Shown here: piece after piece, positions 1 to 8,669 of the stretch | How positions within the stretch are numbered: position 1 is the stretch's first letter | Layout of the letters: every line of letters starts with the position of its first letter | Assembly: GCA_910588855.1 (NCBI GenBank) | Contig: CAJUSR010000002.1 | Location: forward strand, 210,993-274,992 | From: an uncultured Kineothrix sp. | GTDB lineage: Bacteria; Bacillota; Clostridia; Lachnospirales; Lachnospiraceae | Reading direction: 5' to 3' | Length of the DNA stretch: 64,000 bases | Position numbers and translations under genes: made by a program | Notes under the pieces: model-generated | Told to the model about the DNA's origin: nothing | Databases searched by the model: none | Seen by the model: only the letters and a program-made list of their open reading frames with translations

Positions 1-101
1 CCCTTCCATATTTGCTGTTACAATATATGCGGGGGAACTTTATATTATTCTCTGATTCTTTATTCTCTGATTCCTTTCAGTTGCTTTCCGGGTTTCGTAT
101 T
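1..101. other. Short intergenic stretch downstream of tyrS
   Basis: No gene is visible. A 14-15 bp unit (ttattctctgattc) is repeated in tandem at about 48-76. No clear hairpin plus T-run for tyrS termination is seen here. Confidence 0.5.
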
Positions 102-1328
102 TTAGTTTTTGTAAATTATCTTTTTAAAGTTCTTTTTACCTCTTTTTAAAATAATCCCATCCCCGTCCAACTGCTCTTTTCCAAAAACAGCCTTGCTGTC
201 AGCGATTTTTTCGCCGTTTACGCTAACGCCTCCCTGTTCTACCGCGCGGCGGCCTTCGGAACGGGAAGTAACCAGCCCGGATATAGTAAGCATGGAAAGG
301 ATATCGATTTTGTCTTCTACAAAATTTTCATCCGTCAAGGCAATGGTAGGCATCTGCTCTGCATTGCCGCTGGAAAACAATGCCCTTGCCCCTTCCAGTG
401 CTTTTTGGGCTTCCTCTTGCCCATGAACTAATTTGGTCAATTCAAAAGCAAGGATTTCCTTTGCTTTATTTAGCTCGCTGCCTTCCCACTTGTCCATTTC
501 ATCAATTTGCTCTAAGGGCAGGAAGGTAAGCATACGGATACATTTCAATACATCGGCATCTGCCACATTCCTCCAATATTGGAAGAAATCAAACGGGGAA
601 GTCTTGTTAGGGTCAAGCCATACCGCGCCCTTCTGTGTTTTCCCCATCTTTTTCCCTTCGGAATTTAACAAAAGGGTGATTGTCATGGCATATGCATCTT
701 TTCCCAGCTTTCTCCGGATAAGTTCCGTTCCGCCAAGCATATTGCTCCACTGGTCATCGCCGCCAAACTGCATATTGCAGCCGTATTTTTGGTACAATAC
801 GTAAAAGTCATAACTTTGCATAATCATGTAATTAAATTCTAAAAAGCTCAATCCTTTTTCCATGCGTTGTTTATAGCATTCCGCTGTCAGCATACGATTG
901 ACGCTGAAATGTGCGCCTACTTCCCTCAAAACTTCAATATAGTTCAGCCCAAGCAGCCAGTCCGCATTATTCACCATCATCGCTTTCCCTTCGGAAAAGT
1001 CGATAAACTTGCTCATCTGCTCTTTAAAACAATCGCAATTATGTTGTATCGTTTCCGGTGTCATCATGGAGCGCATATCGCTCCGGCCGGAGGGGTCGCC
1101 AATCATAGCCGTTCCGCCGCCGATGAGGGCAATCGGTTTATTCCCGGCCATCTGCAGCCGCTTCATCAGGCAAAGGGCCATGAAATGCCCTACATGGAGG
1201 CTGTCCGCCGTAGGGTCAAACCCAATATAAAAGGTGGCTTTGCCGTGATTAATCAGTTCCTTGATTTCTTCTTCATCCGTAAGCTGTGCTAACAGCCCTC
1301 TTGCTTTTAATTCGTCAAATACTGTCAT
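102..1328 (-). CDS. tyrS: Tyrosyl-tRNA synthetase
   Basis: Class I aminoacyl-tRNA synthetase that charges tRNA-Tyr in the cytoplasm. The 408 aa match the usual bacterial TyrRS length. The HIGH-type motif HVGH is at residues 45-48 and the KMSKS-type loop appears as KMGKT at 227-231. The C-terminal 65 or so residues form an S4-like RNA-binding domain ([20 protein letters not shown]). The ATG is preceded by AAGGAG. The gene is monocistronic, with a strong promoter and a tyrosine T-box leader upstream, so expression should respond to uncharged tRNA-Tyr. Confidence 0.97.
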   Translation of the reverse strand: MTVFDELKARGLLAQLTDEEEIKELINHGKATFYIGFDPTADSLHVGHFMALCLMKRLQMAGNKPIALIGGGTAMIGDPSGRSDMRSMMTPETIQHNCDCFKEQMSKFIDFSEGKAMMVNNADWLLGLNYIEVLREVGAHFSVNRMLTAECYKQRMEKGLSFLEFNYMIMQSYDFYVLYQKYGCNMQFGGDDQWSNMLGGTELIRRKLGKDAYAMTITLLLNSEGKKMGKTQKGAVWLDPNKTSPFDFFQYWRNVADADVLKCIRMLTFLPLEQIDEMDKWEGSELNKAKEILAFELTKLVHGQEEAQKALEGARALFSSGNAEQMPTIALTDENFVEDKIDILSMLTISGLVTSRSEGRRAVEQGGVSVNGEKIADSKAVFGKEQLDGDGIILKRGKKNFKKIIYKN

Positions 1329-1369
1329 TTTCTTTATCTCCTTCTTTTTTTGCTATCCGAATCCTAATA

Positions 1370-1738
1370 TGCAAAAAAACCGCCCTATTATCAAATAGGA
1401 CGGAATTTTACCGTGGTACCACCTATAATTCGCATATGGCTTTCGCCATCTACCTCAATAAGTACGGCTGCTGTTCATTTGCACCCCTTCTTAAAAGAAT
1501 CTTCTTAAAAGAATCTTCTTCGGAAAAGATTTACAGTCAGCGATACTATCCACCATAACGCGGGGAAACACGTCATAACCTACTAAAAACATAAACTGTT
1601 TGATTTATTGCTTTATTCTGCCATGCAGCTCCCGGATGTATTCATAAACAGCTTCCCTGCACCTCTCATCCGCCGGTTGCTTTCTGTAGGTTCCCACTGC
1701 TTATTACTTGTTCCGTTCATAGCCTTTTTCCTTAAAAT
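1370..1738 (-). promoter_or_regulatory. T-box leader (tyrosine) of tyrS
   Basis: On the minus strand the leader runs from about 1738 to 1370. The T-box core AGGTGGTACCACGG, which pairs with the uncharged tRNA acceptor end, lies at 1409-1422. A GAATACATC segment around 1636-1644 supplies a plausible TAC (Tyr) specifier codon. The antiterminator competes with the terminator at 1373-1403. The gene downstream is tyrS, which fits the codon. A small tandem duplication (14 bp, two full copies) lies at about 1490-1520 between stem I and the T-box. Confidence 0.9.
1373..1403 (-). terminator. T-box intrinsic terminator
   Basis: On the minus strand, CCGTCCTATT and ATAGGGCGG form a stem followed by seven T residues. 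This is the attenuator hairpin of the tyrS T-box. Its 5' arm overlaps the end of the T-box core region, as expected for an antiterminator/terminator switch. Confidence 0.88.
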
Positions 1739-1745
1739 TATCTGT

Positions 1746-1774
1746 ATTCTATCTTAAAATATCTTGCTTGTCAA
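1746..1774 (-). promoter_or_regulatory. sigmaA promoter of tyrS
   Basis: Read on the minus strand: TTGACA (1769-1774), a 17-bp spacer, then TAGAAT (1746-1751). This is a near-consensus housekeeping promoter placed just upstream of the T-box leader, in the gap after the VWA gene. Confidence 0.8.
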
Positions 1775-1787
1775 CTTATTTTTCCCG

Positions 1788-2990
1788 TTACTTATTCACC
1801 ATCAGCTTCACCATAGCTTGATTCAGCCCATCCACTGTCAATTTATACATTGGAAAAGTGTTTTTAATCGCTGTTTCCGCTTCTCGCCAAGGGGCATGTC
1901 CCGGAGCCATTTTGGGGTTCAGCCAAACAATCTTTTTATAATGCCGCTTCATCAACAAGAGCCAGTCCATACCGGACAACCCGCCGTTAGGGCCTCTGTA
2001 ATTCCCGGTAGTGGAATAAAGCTCCTCCGGCGCCATAGCGGCATCCCCAACGATAATCACTTTATAATCGCTGTCCAGATTGCGGAACATCCATTCCGTA
2101 TCAATCCAGTCGCCGTTTTCGCATTCCGGTGTTTTATAAAGTTTGCTGTAAATACAGTTATGGAAGAAATAGGTCTTTACATCCTTATAGTGATTGGACT
2201 TATGCACCGACTGGAACAGCTCGCTCAGTAAAGTGGTATAAGGAATCATGGTTCCACCCGAATCCATAAGCAACAAGAGTTTTACCGCATTTTTCCGGGG
2301 CTTATCCATTACAATCTGTAAACAGCCTCCGTTGTTGCAGGTTTTGTTCACCGTGCCGTCGATGTCCAATTCCGTTTTCGGGATATCCAACTTGGTGGAA
2401 AACTGGCGGAGCCTGCGCAATGCCTGTTGGAACTGCCGGTTATCAATGACTTTATCTTCCCTGAAATCCCTATACTTTCTGGCTCCGATTACCTGAAAAG
2501 CGGACTGGTAACCGGTTGTTCCGCCCACACGGACACCGCCCACATTGCCTCCGGTATTTCCAAAGGAAGTCTTTCCCATCGTTCCAATCCAATAACTTCC
2601 TCCGTTATGTTCGCTGTCCTGATCCTTCAGCCTTTGTTTAAATTTTTCTTCAACCTCTTCTTTGTCAATTTGGACTTCTTCCATCCGGTTCAAATGATCC
2701 CTTGCCTCTTCATGGGCCAGCTCCATCATGTCGGATTTATCCAGCCACCGGAGCATTTGGGAAGTCACTTCGTTTTCCGACTGTACTCCTTTAAAATGTT
2801 CCTCAAAGGCTAAATCGAATTTGTCGTACTCAGTTTCGCTTTTTACAAGAATCATTCTTGCAATATAATAGAATTGGGTAAGGCTGCTGTTACAAAGCCC
2901 TTTATCCAAAGCTTCCTGCAATGTAAGCCATTCGCTTAAAGTCACTTCCAGGCCCTTTGCCTTTAAAGTGTCAAAAAATTTCCCAAACAT
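1788..2990 (-). CDS. VWA/CoxE-like domain protein paired with a MoxR ATPase
   Basis: A 400-aa cytoplasmic protein. Residues 1-130 are helical and acidic; a glycine-rich linker at about 130-160 is followed by a von Willebrand A-like domain from about 230. The MIDAS motif is degenerate: DSGGT at 243-247 instead of DxSxS. Members of this family act with MoxR AAA+ ATPases as chaperone pairs that mature or insert metal cofactors in other complexes; no client is visible here. The start codon lies 5 nt after the stop of the ATPase gene, and the Shine-Dalgarno lies within the end of that gene, so the two are translationally linked. Confidence 0.85.
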   Translation of the reverse strand: MFGKFFDTLKAKGLEVTLSEWLTLQEALDKGLCNSSLTQFYYIARMILVKSETEYDKFDLAFEEHFKGVQSENEVTSQMLRWLDKSDMMELAHEEARDHLNRMEEVQIDKEEVEEKFKQRLKDQDSEHNGGSYWIGTMGKTSFGNTGGNVGGVRVGGTTGYQSAFQVIGARKYRDFREDKVIDNRQFQQALRRLRQFSTKLDIPKTELDIDGTVNKTCNNGGCLQIVMDKPRKNAVKLLLLMDSGGTMIPYTTLLSELFQSVHKSNHYKDVKTYFFHNCIYSKLYKTPECENGDWIDTEWMFRNLDSDYKVIIVGDAAMAPEELYSTTGNYRGPNGGLSGMDWLLLMKRHYKKIVWLNPKMAPGHAPWREAETAIKNTFPMYKLTVDGLNQAMVKLMVNK

Positions 2991-2995
2991 ATGTT

Positions 2996-3817
2996 TTAAT
3001 TCACCCTATCCCTAACTGTGTCCAAATCTTCGTCTTTTTTTACAATAACACCAACAAAAGGAAGCTCTTTTTGTATCTTTTCAAGAGGAATACCACCTAT
3101 CTGAAGGGCATTGACCCAGTCAATCAATTCGGAAGTGCTTGGTTTTTTACGGATATCTTTAATGGATCGTATCCAATAGAACACATCCATTGCATTTTTC
3201 AATAACTTATCTTCGATATCCGGGAAATGAGTCCGCACAATTTCTTCCATCAATTCTTCACCCGGGAAATCAATATAGTGGAAAATGCATCTGCGCAGGA
3301 AAGCGTCAGGCAATTCCTTTTCCGCATTGGAAGTAATGATAACAATCGGCCTGTTCTTTGCTTTCACCGTCCGCTTCGTTTCATGGATATAAAATTCCAT
3401 CTGATCCAATTCCCATAAAAGGTCATTGGGAAATTCCAAGTCTGCCTTATCAATTTCGTCAATCAACAATACGACTTGTTCTTCGCTTTCAAAAGCCTCC
3501 CCCAGCTTCCCCAATTTAATATATCTCGCAATATCATCTACCCCTTCTTCCCCAAATTGGCCGTCATAGAGCCTCTGGATGGTATCATAGACATACAGCC
3601 CTTCCTGTGCTTTTGTGGTTGATTTGATATTCCAGATAATCAGTTTTTTACCAAGGGATTTGGCTACCGCTTCCGCCAGCATCGTTTTACCTGTTCCAGG
3701 CTCTCCTTTAATCAGCAAAGGTTTTTGCAGCGCAATCGCTACATTTACGCTTGCCATCAATTGCTCGGATGCTACGTATTCGGAAGTGCCGGAAAATCCT
3801 TGTTTCAATTCACTCAT
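2996..3817 (-). CDS. MoxR-family AAA+ ATPase
   Basis: A 273-aa AAA+ ATPase. Walker A GEPGTGKT is at residues 38-45, Walker B LLIDEID at about 118-124, and a sensor-1-like ITSN is followed by ELPDAFLRRC. The frame stays open to 4009, but the upstream part reads through a dispersed repeat. The supported start is the ATG at 3817 (MSELKQGF), preceded by GAGG at 6 nt. It forms an operon with the downstream VWA protein, as is typical of MoxR/CoxE pairs. The substrate complex is unknown. Confidence 0.9.
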   Translation of the reverse strand: MSELKQGFSGTSEYVASEQLMASVNVAIALQKPLLIKGEPGTGKTMLAEAVAKSLGKKLIIWNIKSTTKAQEGLYVYDTIQRLYDGQFGEEGVDDIARYIKLGKLGEAFESEEQVVLLIDEIDKADLEFPNDLLWELDQMEFYIHETKRTVKAKNRPIVIITSNAEKELPDAFLRRCIFHYIDFPGEELMEEIVRTHFPDIEDKLLKNAMDVFYWIRSIKDIRKKPSTSELIDWVNALQIGGIPLEKIQKELPFVGVIVKKDEDLDTVRDRVN

Positions 3818-3860
3818 TTTAATCCTCATTTCTGCGCTGCCCATTGCGCCCTGCATTTTC

Positions 3861-3949
3861 AAGTAATTATCGCACTGCGGCGGAAGGGGAGCATGTCGCT
3901 GCCGCAGCCCGCCCCAGGCGGAGAATCCTGCCAGCAGGATTCTTTTTAC
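3861..3949 (-). repeat. Dispersed structured repeat, copy A
   Basis: A block of about 90 bp that also occurs at 19905-20000 and 37561-37660. Read on the minus strand it begins with the palindrome-like arms AGAATCCTGC / GCAGGATTCT, continues with a GC-rich CCGCCTG(C/G)GGCGG segment and AGCGACATGCTCC, and ends in GCCGCAGTGCGATAATTACT. Beside it lie a GAAGAACC/GGTTCTTC hairpin (3989-4008) and an AAGTGTC/GACACTT hairpin (4012-4028); the second module is also found next to copy C. It fills the moxR upstream region and creates a false N-terminal extension of that ORF. Confidence 0.85.
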
Positions 3950-4098
3950 CTTATAGGAAAGTTCTTCATAAAAAGGATATAAATTAAGGAAGAACCGAAG
4001 GTTCTTCATAAAGTGTCGAAGACACTTTTTTATATGTTACGACATCGACAGCCTAAATGCAATCAAAAAGTAGCAGATTCTTTCTTATGGCTGCCTTG

Positions 4099-5109
4099 TC
4101 AATTCCAGGGGATATCCGAATTTTCCAGTTTTTTATCCCGTATCATCAATTCCTTTACGGCTGCCCCTGCTTCTTTACCGTCGAATAATACGGCATTGAC
4201 CTGTTCTATAATCGGAATCTGCACATCGTATTTTTTTGCTAAAGCCATCGCTGCTTTTGCTGAATAGACCCCTTCCACGACCATCTTCACTTCTTTCATC
4301 GCTTCTTCCATAGAATATCCTTTGCCAATTAAAATACCGGCTCTGCGGTTTCTGGAATGCATGGACGCGCAGGTTACGATTAAATCTCCAATTCCGGTAA
4401 GCCCGCAGAAAGTTTCAAAACGTCCTCCCATTGCCGTTCCGAGACGGGCAATTTCGGTAATCCCTCTGGTGATTAGCGCCGCTTTTGTGTTATCGCCGTA
4501 TCCGAGCCCGTCGGCAATCCCTGCCGCCAATGCCACCACATTTTTTAACGCAGCCCCCAATTCGATACCCAGTACATCCGGGCTGATATAGACGCGGAAT
4601 GCTTCATTCATAAAAATGTTCTGCAGCCATTCGGCAGTTGTTTTTTCCTTTGCCCCTACGACGATTGTGGTAGGAATGCCGCGTCCTACTTCTTCCGCAT
4701 GGGAGGGACCGGACAACACCGCCACTTTTGCCTGGGGGATTTCTTCTTCTATTATCTGGGAAAGGGTAAGAAGGCTTTTTTCTTCAATTCCCTTTGCCAC
4801 GTTTACGATAACCTGTCCTTCTCCCACATATTCCTTCATGCTGTGGGAGGTACTTCTTGTAAAAGGAGACGGAACGGCAAGGACAAGAATATCCTTCCCT
4901 TTTACGGCAGCTTCCAAATCGGTGGTAAATTCCATGTCTTCGGGCAGTTTTACTCCCGGAAGCTTTTCCTTATGTTCATGTTCTTTGGAAAGCATGTCAA
5001 TTTCTTCCTGAATGATTGACCATACCGTAATGTGATGCCCGTTTTTATGAAGCAGCAAAGCCAAGGCTATCCCCCAGCTTCCGGCCCCAATAATGCTTAT
5101 ATCAGCCAT
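4099..5109 (-). CDS. gpsA: Glycerol-3-phosphate dehydrogenase [NAD(P)+]
   Basis: Reduces dihydroxyacetone phosphate to sn-glycerol 3-phosphate for phospholipid synthesis. The 336-aa protein begins MADISIIGAGSWG, with the Rossmann GxGxxG at residues 8-13. The family segment ELGAALKNVVALAAG carries the catalytic lysine, and the C-terminal domain is complete. Start at 5109: GGAGG lies 8 nt upstream, and the longer frame adds 12 residues without family support. It follows plsY in the same direction, so the acyl-acceptor supplier and the acyltransferase are in one operon. Confidence 0.96.
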   Translation of the reverse strand: MADISIIGAGSWGIALALLLHKNGHHITVWSIIQEEIDMLSKEHEHKEKLPGVKLPEDMEFTTDLEAAVKGKDILVLAVPSPFTRSTSHSMKEYVGEGQVIVNVAKGIEEKSLLTLSQIIEEEIPQAKVAVLSGPSHAEEVGRGIPTTIVVGAKEKTTAEWLQNIFMNEAFRVYISPDVLGIELGAALKNVVALAAGIADGLGYGDNTKAALITRGITEIARLGTAMGGRFETFCGLTGIGDLIVTCASMHSRNRRAGILIGKGYSMEEAMKEVKMVVEGVYSAKAAMALAKKYDVQIPIIEQVNAVLFDGKEAGAAVKELMIRDKKLENSDIPWN

Positions 5110-5161
5110 AGCAATCCCTCCTTTTCGCCATTTCCCGGCTTCCATACAAAAATAGATGCTC

Positions 5162-5812
5162 CTATTGCTTATTTTTCTTAAAAAGATAGGTCTTCCGTTC
5201 TTCCCCTTTCAACAGCCGTTTGATGTTTTCCCGGTGCTTATAATATGCCATTGCCGTTAAAAATGAGGCAACTGCATAAAGCTCTATCAAATGGGGCTGG
5301 CTCATACCGGTAAACAGCCCCATCTGCCCGGAAACCGTAATCTGGACCATAAATGCCGCGTATACGAGCAAAGACCCAAGCGACACATAATGGGTCGTCA
5401 AAAAGGTACCAAAAAACATAATAACGCCTACCGGCAGAAAAGTAGGATGGAACGACAAGATAAGGCCTGCCGTCGCAGCAATCCCTTTCCCGCCTTTAAA
5501 ATGCAGATAAAAAGGGAAATTGTGGCCTAATATTGCCCCTGCTGCCGCGTAAATTTTGAATAAGTAAACCATATCCGGATGGCTTTTTCCAAATAATGCC
5601 GAACAGATAACCACTGCAAAAACGCATTTTAACACATCTCCGGCAAATACAATCAATCCTGCCTTTGTTCCAAGTACCCGCAGAGTATTCGTGGTTCCTG
5701 CATTGCCGCTTCCGTATTGCCGGATATCGATGCCGTGTATTTTCCCATAGATATAGGCCGTTTGAAACAGTCCGAATAAATAGCCGATTGACAAGCATAT
5801 CACACGTTCCAC
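5162..5812 (-). CDS. plsY: Acyl-phosphate:glycerol-3-phosphate acyltransferase
   Basis: Integral membrane enzyme that moves an acyl group from acyl phosphate to glycerol 3-phosphate, the first step of phosphatidic acid synthesis. It has 216 aa with five or so hydrophobic segments and the family motifs YGSGNAGTTNTLR (about 33-45) and HNFPFYLHFKGGKG (about 98-111). The GTG start follows the der stop codon by 1 nt, with GGAGA upstream. Its partner PlsX is encoded at 36.4-37.4 kb and GpsA directly downstream, so the whole acyl-phosphate route lies in this window. Confidence 0.95.
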   Translation of the reverse strand: MERVICLSIGYLFGLFQTAYIYGKIHGIDIRQYGSGNAGTTNTLRVLGTKAGLIVFAGDVLKCVFAVVICSALFGKSHPDMVYLFKIYAAAGAILGHNFPFYLHFKGGKGIAATAGLILSFHPTFLPVGVIMFFGTFLTTHYVSLGSLLVYAAFMVQITVSGQMGLFTGMSQPHLIELYAVASFLTAMAYYKHRENIKRLLKGEERKTYLFKKNKQ

Positions 5813-5813
5813 T

Positions 5814-7148
5814 TTACGATTTCTCCTTCCTTTCTCTGATAAAGAATTTTAACGGTGTTCCCCGGAACCCGAAAGCTTCCCTTATCTGGTTTTCTATATA
5901 ACGGGTATAAGAAAAATGCATCAGTTCTTTGTCGTTGACAAAAATAACAAAAGTAGGCGGCTTGACCGATACCTGGGTAATATAATAGAGCCGGAGCCTT
6001 TTCCCTTTATCCGAAGGCGGCTGCTGCAAAGCAACTGCTTCTGCCATAATTTCATTCAGCACCCCTGTGGAAATGCGCATGGAATGATTTTCATTCACAA
6101 TATCTATCGTTTCATACAATTTTTGCAGACGCTGCCCGGTAACGGCAGAAATAAACAAGATTTCCGCATAAGGCATAAACGATAAGACTTCCCTTACTTT
6201 GCCCGTAAATTTCTTCATCGTATGGTTATCTTTTTCGACGGCATCCCATTTGTTGACTGCTACAATAATCGCCTTGCCCCTTTCATGGGCTATGCCGGCA
6301 ATTTTTGCATCCTGTTCGGTTACGCCTTCTTTTGCGTCGATGACCAGTACGGCAATATCGGCGCGCTCCACCGCGCTGACCGCACGGATAATCATGTACC
6401 TTTCCAGCTCTTCTTTGATTTTATTTTTCCGCCTTAATCCGGCAGTATCAATAAATACGTACTCTTTGCCGTTATGCCTTACTTCCGTATCAATGGCGTC
6501 CCTGGTCGTTCCTGCAATGTCCGATACAATTACCCGGTTTTCCCCAATCAAACGGTTGATAATGGAAGATTTCCCTACGTTAGGCTTTCCGATAATGGCT
6601 ATTTTAGTCCTGTCATCCTCTTCTTCCTCTTCGATTGACTTATCGAAATGAGAAAAGACTTCATCCAGCATATCGCCAAGCCCTAATTTATTGGCAGCCG
6701 ATACGGGATGGGGATCCCCTATGCCCAGATTATAAAATTCATAAACATCTGCCATATATTTATCAAAGTGGTCTACTTTATTGACAATCAGTACGACTGG
6801 CTTTTTGGAGCGTCTAAGCATATCCGCCACTTTGGCATCCGCGTCTACCAGCCCCTGCTTTACATCGGTCATAAATAAAATGACATCCGCCGTATCAATG
6901 GCTATCTGTGCCTGCTCACGCATCTGGGACAAAATAATGTCTTTGCTGTCCGGCTCGATGCCGCCTGTGTCAATAAGGGTAAACGACATATTCAACCATG
7001 TGATATCCGCATAAATCCTGTCTCTGGTAATTCCAGGCGTATCTTTTACAATTGATATTTTTTCTCCTGCCAATGCGTTAAACAATGTGGACTTGCCTAC
7101 ATTCGGCCTGCCTACCACTGCCACGATTGGCTTTTTTTTCTTTCCCAT
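5814..7148 (-). CDS. der: Ribosome biogenesis GTPase Der (EngA)
   Basis: Double-GTPase needed for assembly of the 50S subunit. It has 444 aa: the first P-loop GRPNVGKS is at residues 13-20, the second GKPNVGKS at 187-194, and NKVD and NKWD G4 motifs lie in each half. A C-terminal KH-like domain follows. A GAGGTG Shine-Dalgarno precedes the ATG. It lies between a radical-SAM gene and plsY in one operon. Confidence 0.97.
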   Translation of the reverse strand: MGKKKKPIVAVVGRPNVGKSTLFNALAGEKISIVKDTPGITRDRIYADITWLNMSFTLIDTGGIEPDSKDIILSQMREQAQIAIDTADVILFMTDVKQGLVDADAKVADMLRRSKKPVVLIVNKVDHFDKYMADVYEFYNLGIGDPHPVSAANKLGLGDMLDEVFSHFDKSIEEEEEDDRTKIAIIGKPNVGKSSIINRLIGENRVIVSDIAGTTRDAIDTEVRHNGKEYVFIDTAGLRRKNKIKEELERYMIIRAVSAVERADIAVLVIDAKEGVTEQDAKIAGIAHERGKAIIVAVNKWDAVEKDNHTMKKFTGKVREVLSFMPYAEILFISAVTGQRLQKLYETIDIVNENHSMRISTGVLNEIMAEAVALQQPPSDKGKRLRLYYITQVSVKPPTFVIFVNDKELMHFSYTRYIENQIREAFGFRGTPLKFFIRERKEKS

Positions 7149-7198
7149 TTTTCACCTCATCTCAACAATGCCGTTTTGGCATTGTGTTGCTGGAACTT

Positions 7199-8533
7199 CT
7201 ATTTTAATACTGCATCTATGAAATCACGTCCGCTTGATTTTACAATATCTACCTTCACTTGTAAAGACTTTTCCAGCTCTTCCACTGTGATATCGTCCAA
7301 AAAAACATCTTCGCCGCTGCGCAGCACATTTTCAGGAAGAAGAAGCTTTTCCCCCAATGCTTTCCCTCTTAGTTGATTTTCAATATCCTGCCCCGTCAAA
7401 AGCCCGGATACTGTAATCCGTTCCCCAAAAAATTCATTGACAATTTCATATACATGTAGTTTTAAGTCAAAGTTTTCTTCCATCCGTTCTGCCATAGAGC
7501 GGATATAAGGATATGCCAGCCTGCCGGTAGCAAGTGAAATTGTCCTTATCTTTTCCGTTTCCATCTTGCCCGCCTGCTTTTTTTGCCTTTTTGTTTCTGC
7601 CAAAGCTTCTTCAAATTCATCCAGCAAAAGCCTTAACATGCCTACCCCGTTTTCCAATTGGAGATAGCCGTCATAATTTTCTTCCAAAGGCAAAGGCTCA
7701 TTGGCTAGGATATACCATTCATCACTGGCATGGATAAAATGCAGGCCGTAGGCAGCATATAGTTCTTTCTGCCACCGATGGACGGTTTCCAGCACTGCTG
7801 CCGCATCTTCTTTTGTAAACGGCTCTAATGGATAAAGCCCCTCCCGATATTTGGACAGCCCTACCGGAACTACGGATACGCTTTCCAATACCGGTAAATA
7901 TCCGGATAAATCGCGGATGGTGCGTTCCAGCTCTTTTCCGTCGTTTACCCCTCGGCATAGTACAATCTGCCCGTTCATGGCAATGCCTGCTTCATAAAGC
8001 TTATCCACCTTTTTCAATGCATCCCCTGCAAAGCGGTTATTCAACATCCGGCAACGCAATTCAGGGTTTGTCGTCTGGAAGGATATATTAATCGGGGCAA
8101 GATGATACTTAATAATCCTGTCCAAATCATGCTCCGACATATTCGTCAAAGTCACGTAATTCCCCTGAAGAAAAGAAAGCCTGGAATCATCGTCTTTGAA
8201 ATAAAGCGTTTCCCGCATCCCCGGCGGCATTTGGTCAATGAAGCAGAAGATACACTTATTGCAACAGGAACGGTATTCATCCATCAATCCGTTTTCAAAG
8301 ATTATCCCTAAGTCCTCCCCATATTCCTTGTCAATTTCTAACAGCCATTCCCCGCCTTTTTCTTTTTCCACCAATACTTCAATATATTCGTCCTGTATCA
8401 AATACTGGTAATCAAAAATATCTACAATCTCTTCCCCATTTATTTCCAGCAGCCTATCCCCTGCCTCAATCCCCATTTCCTGCCCGATACTGTCTTCTTC
8501 CAAACCTTTTACCACATGCCCTTTTATTTTCAT
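7199..8533 (-). CDS. DUF512 radical-SAM-like protein with N-terminal PDZ domain
   Basis: A 444-aa protein of the clostridial DUF512 family. Residues 1-70 resemble a PDZ domain (GDRLLEINGEEI). Cysteines 90, 94 and 97 form CxxxCxxC within the stretch CCNKCIFCFIDQ, typical of a radical-SAM [4Fe-4S] site, followed by a TIM-barrel-like region and a C-terminal DUF512 part. The biochemical role is not established, as far as I know. It heads the operon with der-plsY-gpsA; its promoter is back to back with that of prs. Confidence 0.88.
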   Translation of the reverse strand: MKIKGHVVKGLEEDSIGQEMGIEAGDRLLEINGEEIVDIFDYQYLIQDEYIEVLVEKEKGGEWLLEIDKEYGEDLGIIFENGLMDEYRSCCNKCIFCFIDQMPPGMRETLYFKDDDSRLSFLQGNYVTLTNMSEHDLDRIIKYHLAPINISFQTTNPELRCRMLNNRFAGDALKKVDKLYEAGIAMNGQIVLCRGVNDGKELERTIRDLSGYLPVLESVSVVPVGLSKYREGLYPLEPFTKEDAAAVLETVHRWQKELYAAYGLHFIHASDEWYILANEPLPLEENYDGYLQLENGVGMLRLLLDEFEEALAETKRQKKQAGKMETEKIRTISLATGRLAYPYIRSMAERMEENFDLKLHVYEIVNEFFGERITVSGLLTGQDIENQLRGKALGEKLLLPENVLRSGEDVFLDDITVEELEKSLQVKVDIVKSSGRDFIDAVLK

Positions 8534-8573
8534 CCAATTCTCCTCTTTCCTGATTTATCGTAACGTTTCGTAT

Positions 8574-8602
8574 ATTCTACTAGAATTTTCTTGACGTGTC
8601 AC
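8574..8602 (-). promoter_or_regulatory. Promoter of the DUF512-der-plsY-gpsA operon
   Basis: On the minus strand GTGACA (8597-8602), a 17-bp spacer and TAGAAT (8574-8579). The -35 hexamer directly abuts the prs -35 hexamer on the other strand. Confidence 0.6.
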
Positions 8603-8620
8603 TACTGAGAATGATATAAA
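8591..8620 (+). promoter_or_regulatory. Promoter of prs
   Basis: TTGACG (8591-8596), an 18-bp spacer, and TATAAA (8615-8620), about 50 nt upstream of the prs start codon. The -35 box abuts that of the divergent operon, making a near-palindromic TTGACG/TGTCAC junction. Confidence 0.6.
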
Positions 8621-8669
8621 TGAAGATATACAGCAAATAGTATAGATTTATATACACGTGGAGGTTTTT

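Noticed and set aside
3818-4009. 64-residue N-terminal extension of the MoxR ATPase
   Set aside because: It is translated from the dispersed repeat and has no family support; a good Shine-Dalgarno precedes the ATG at 3817.
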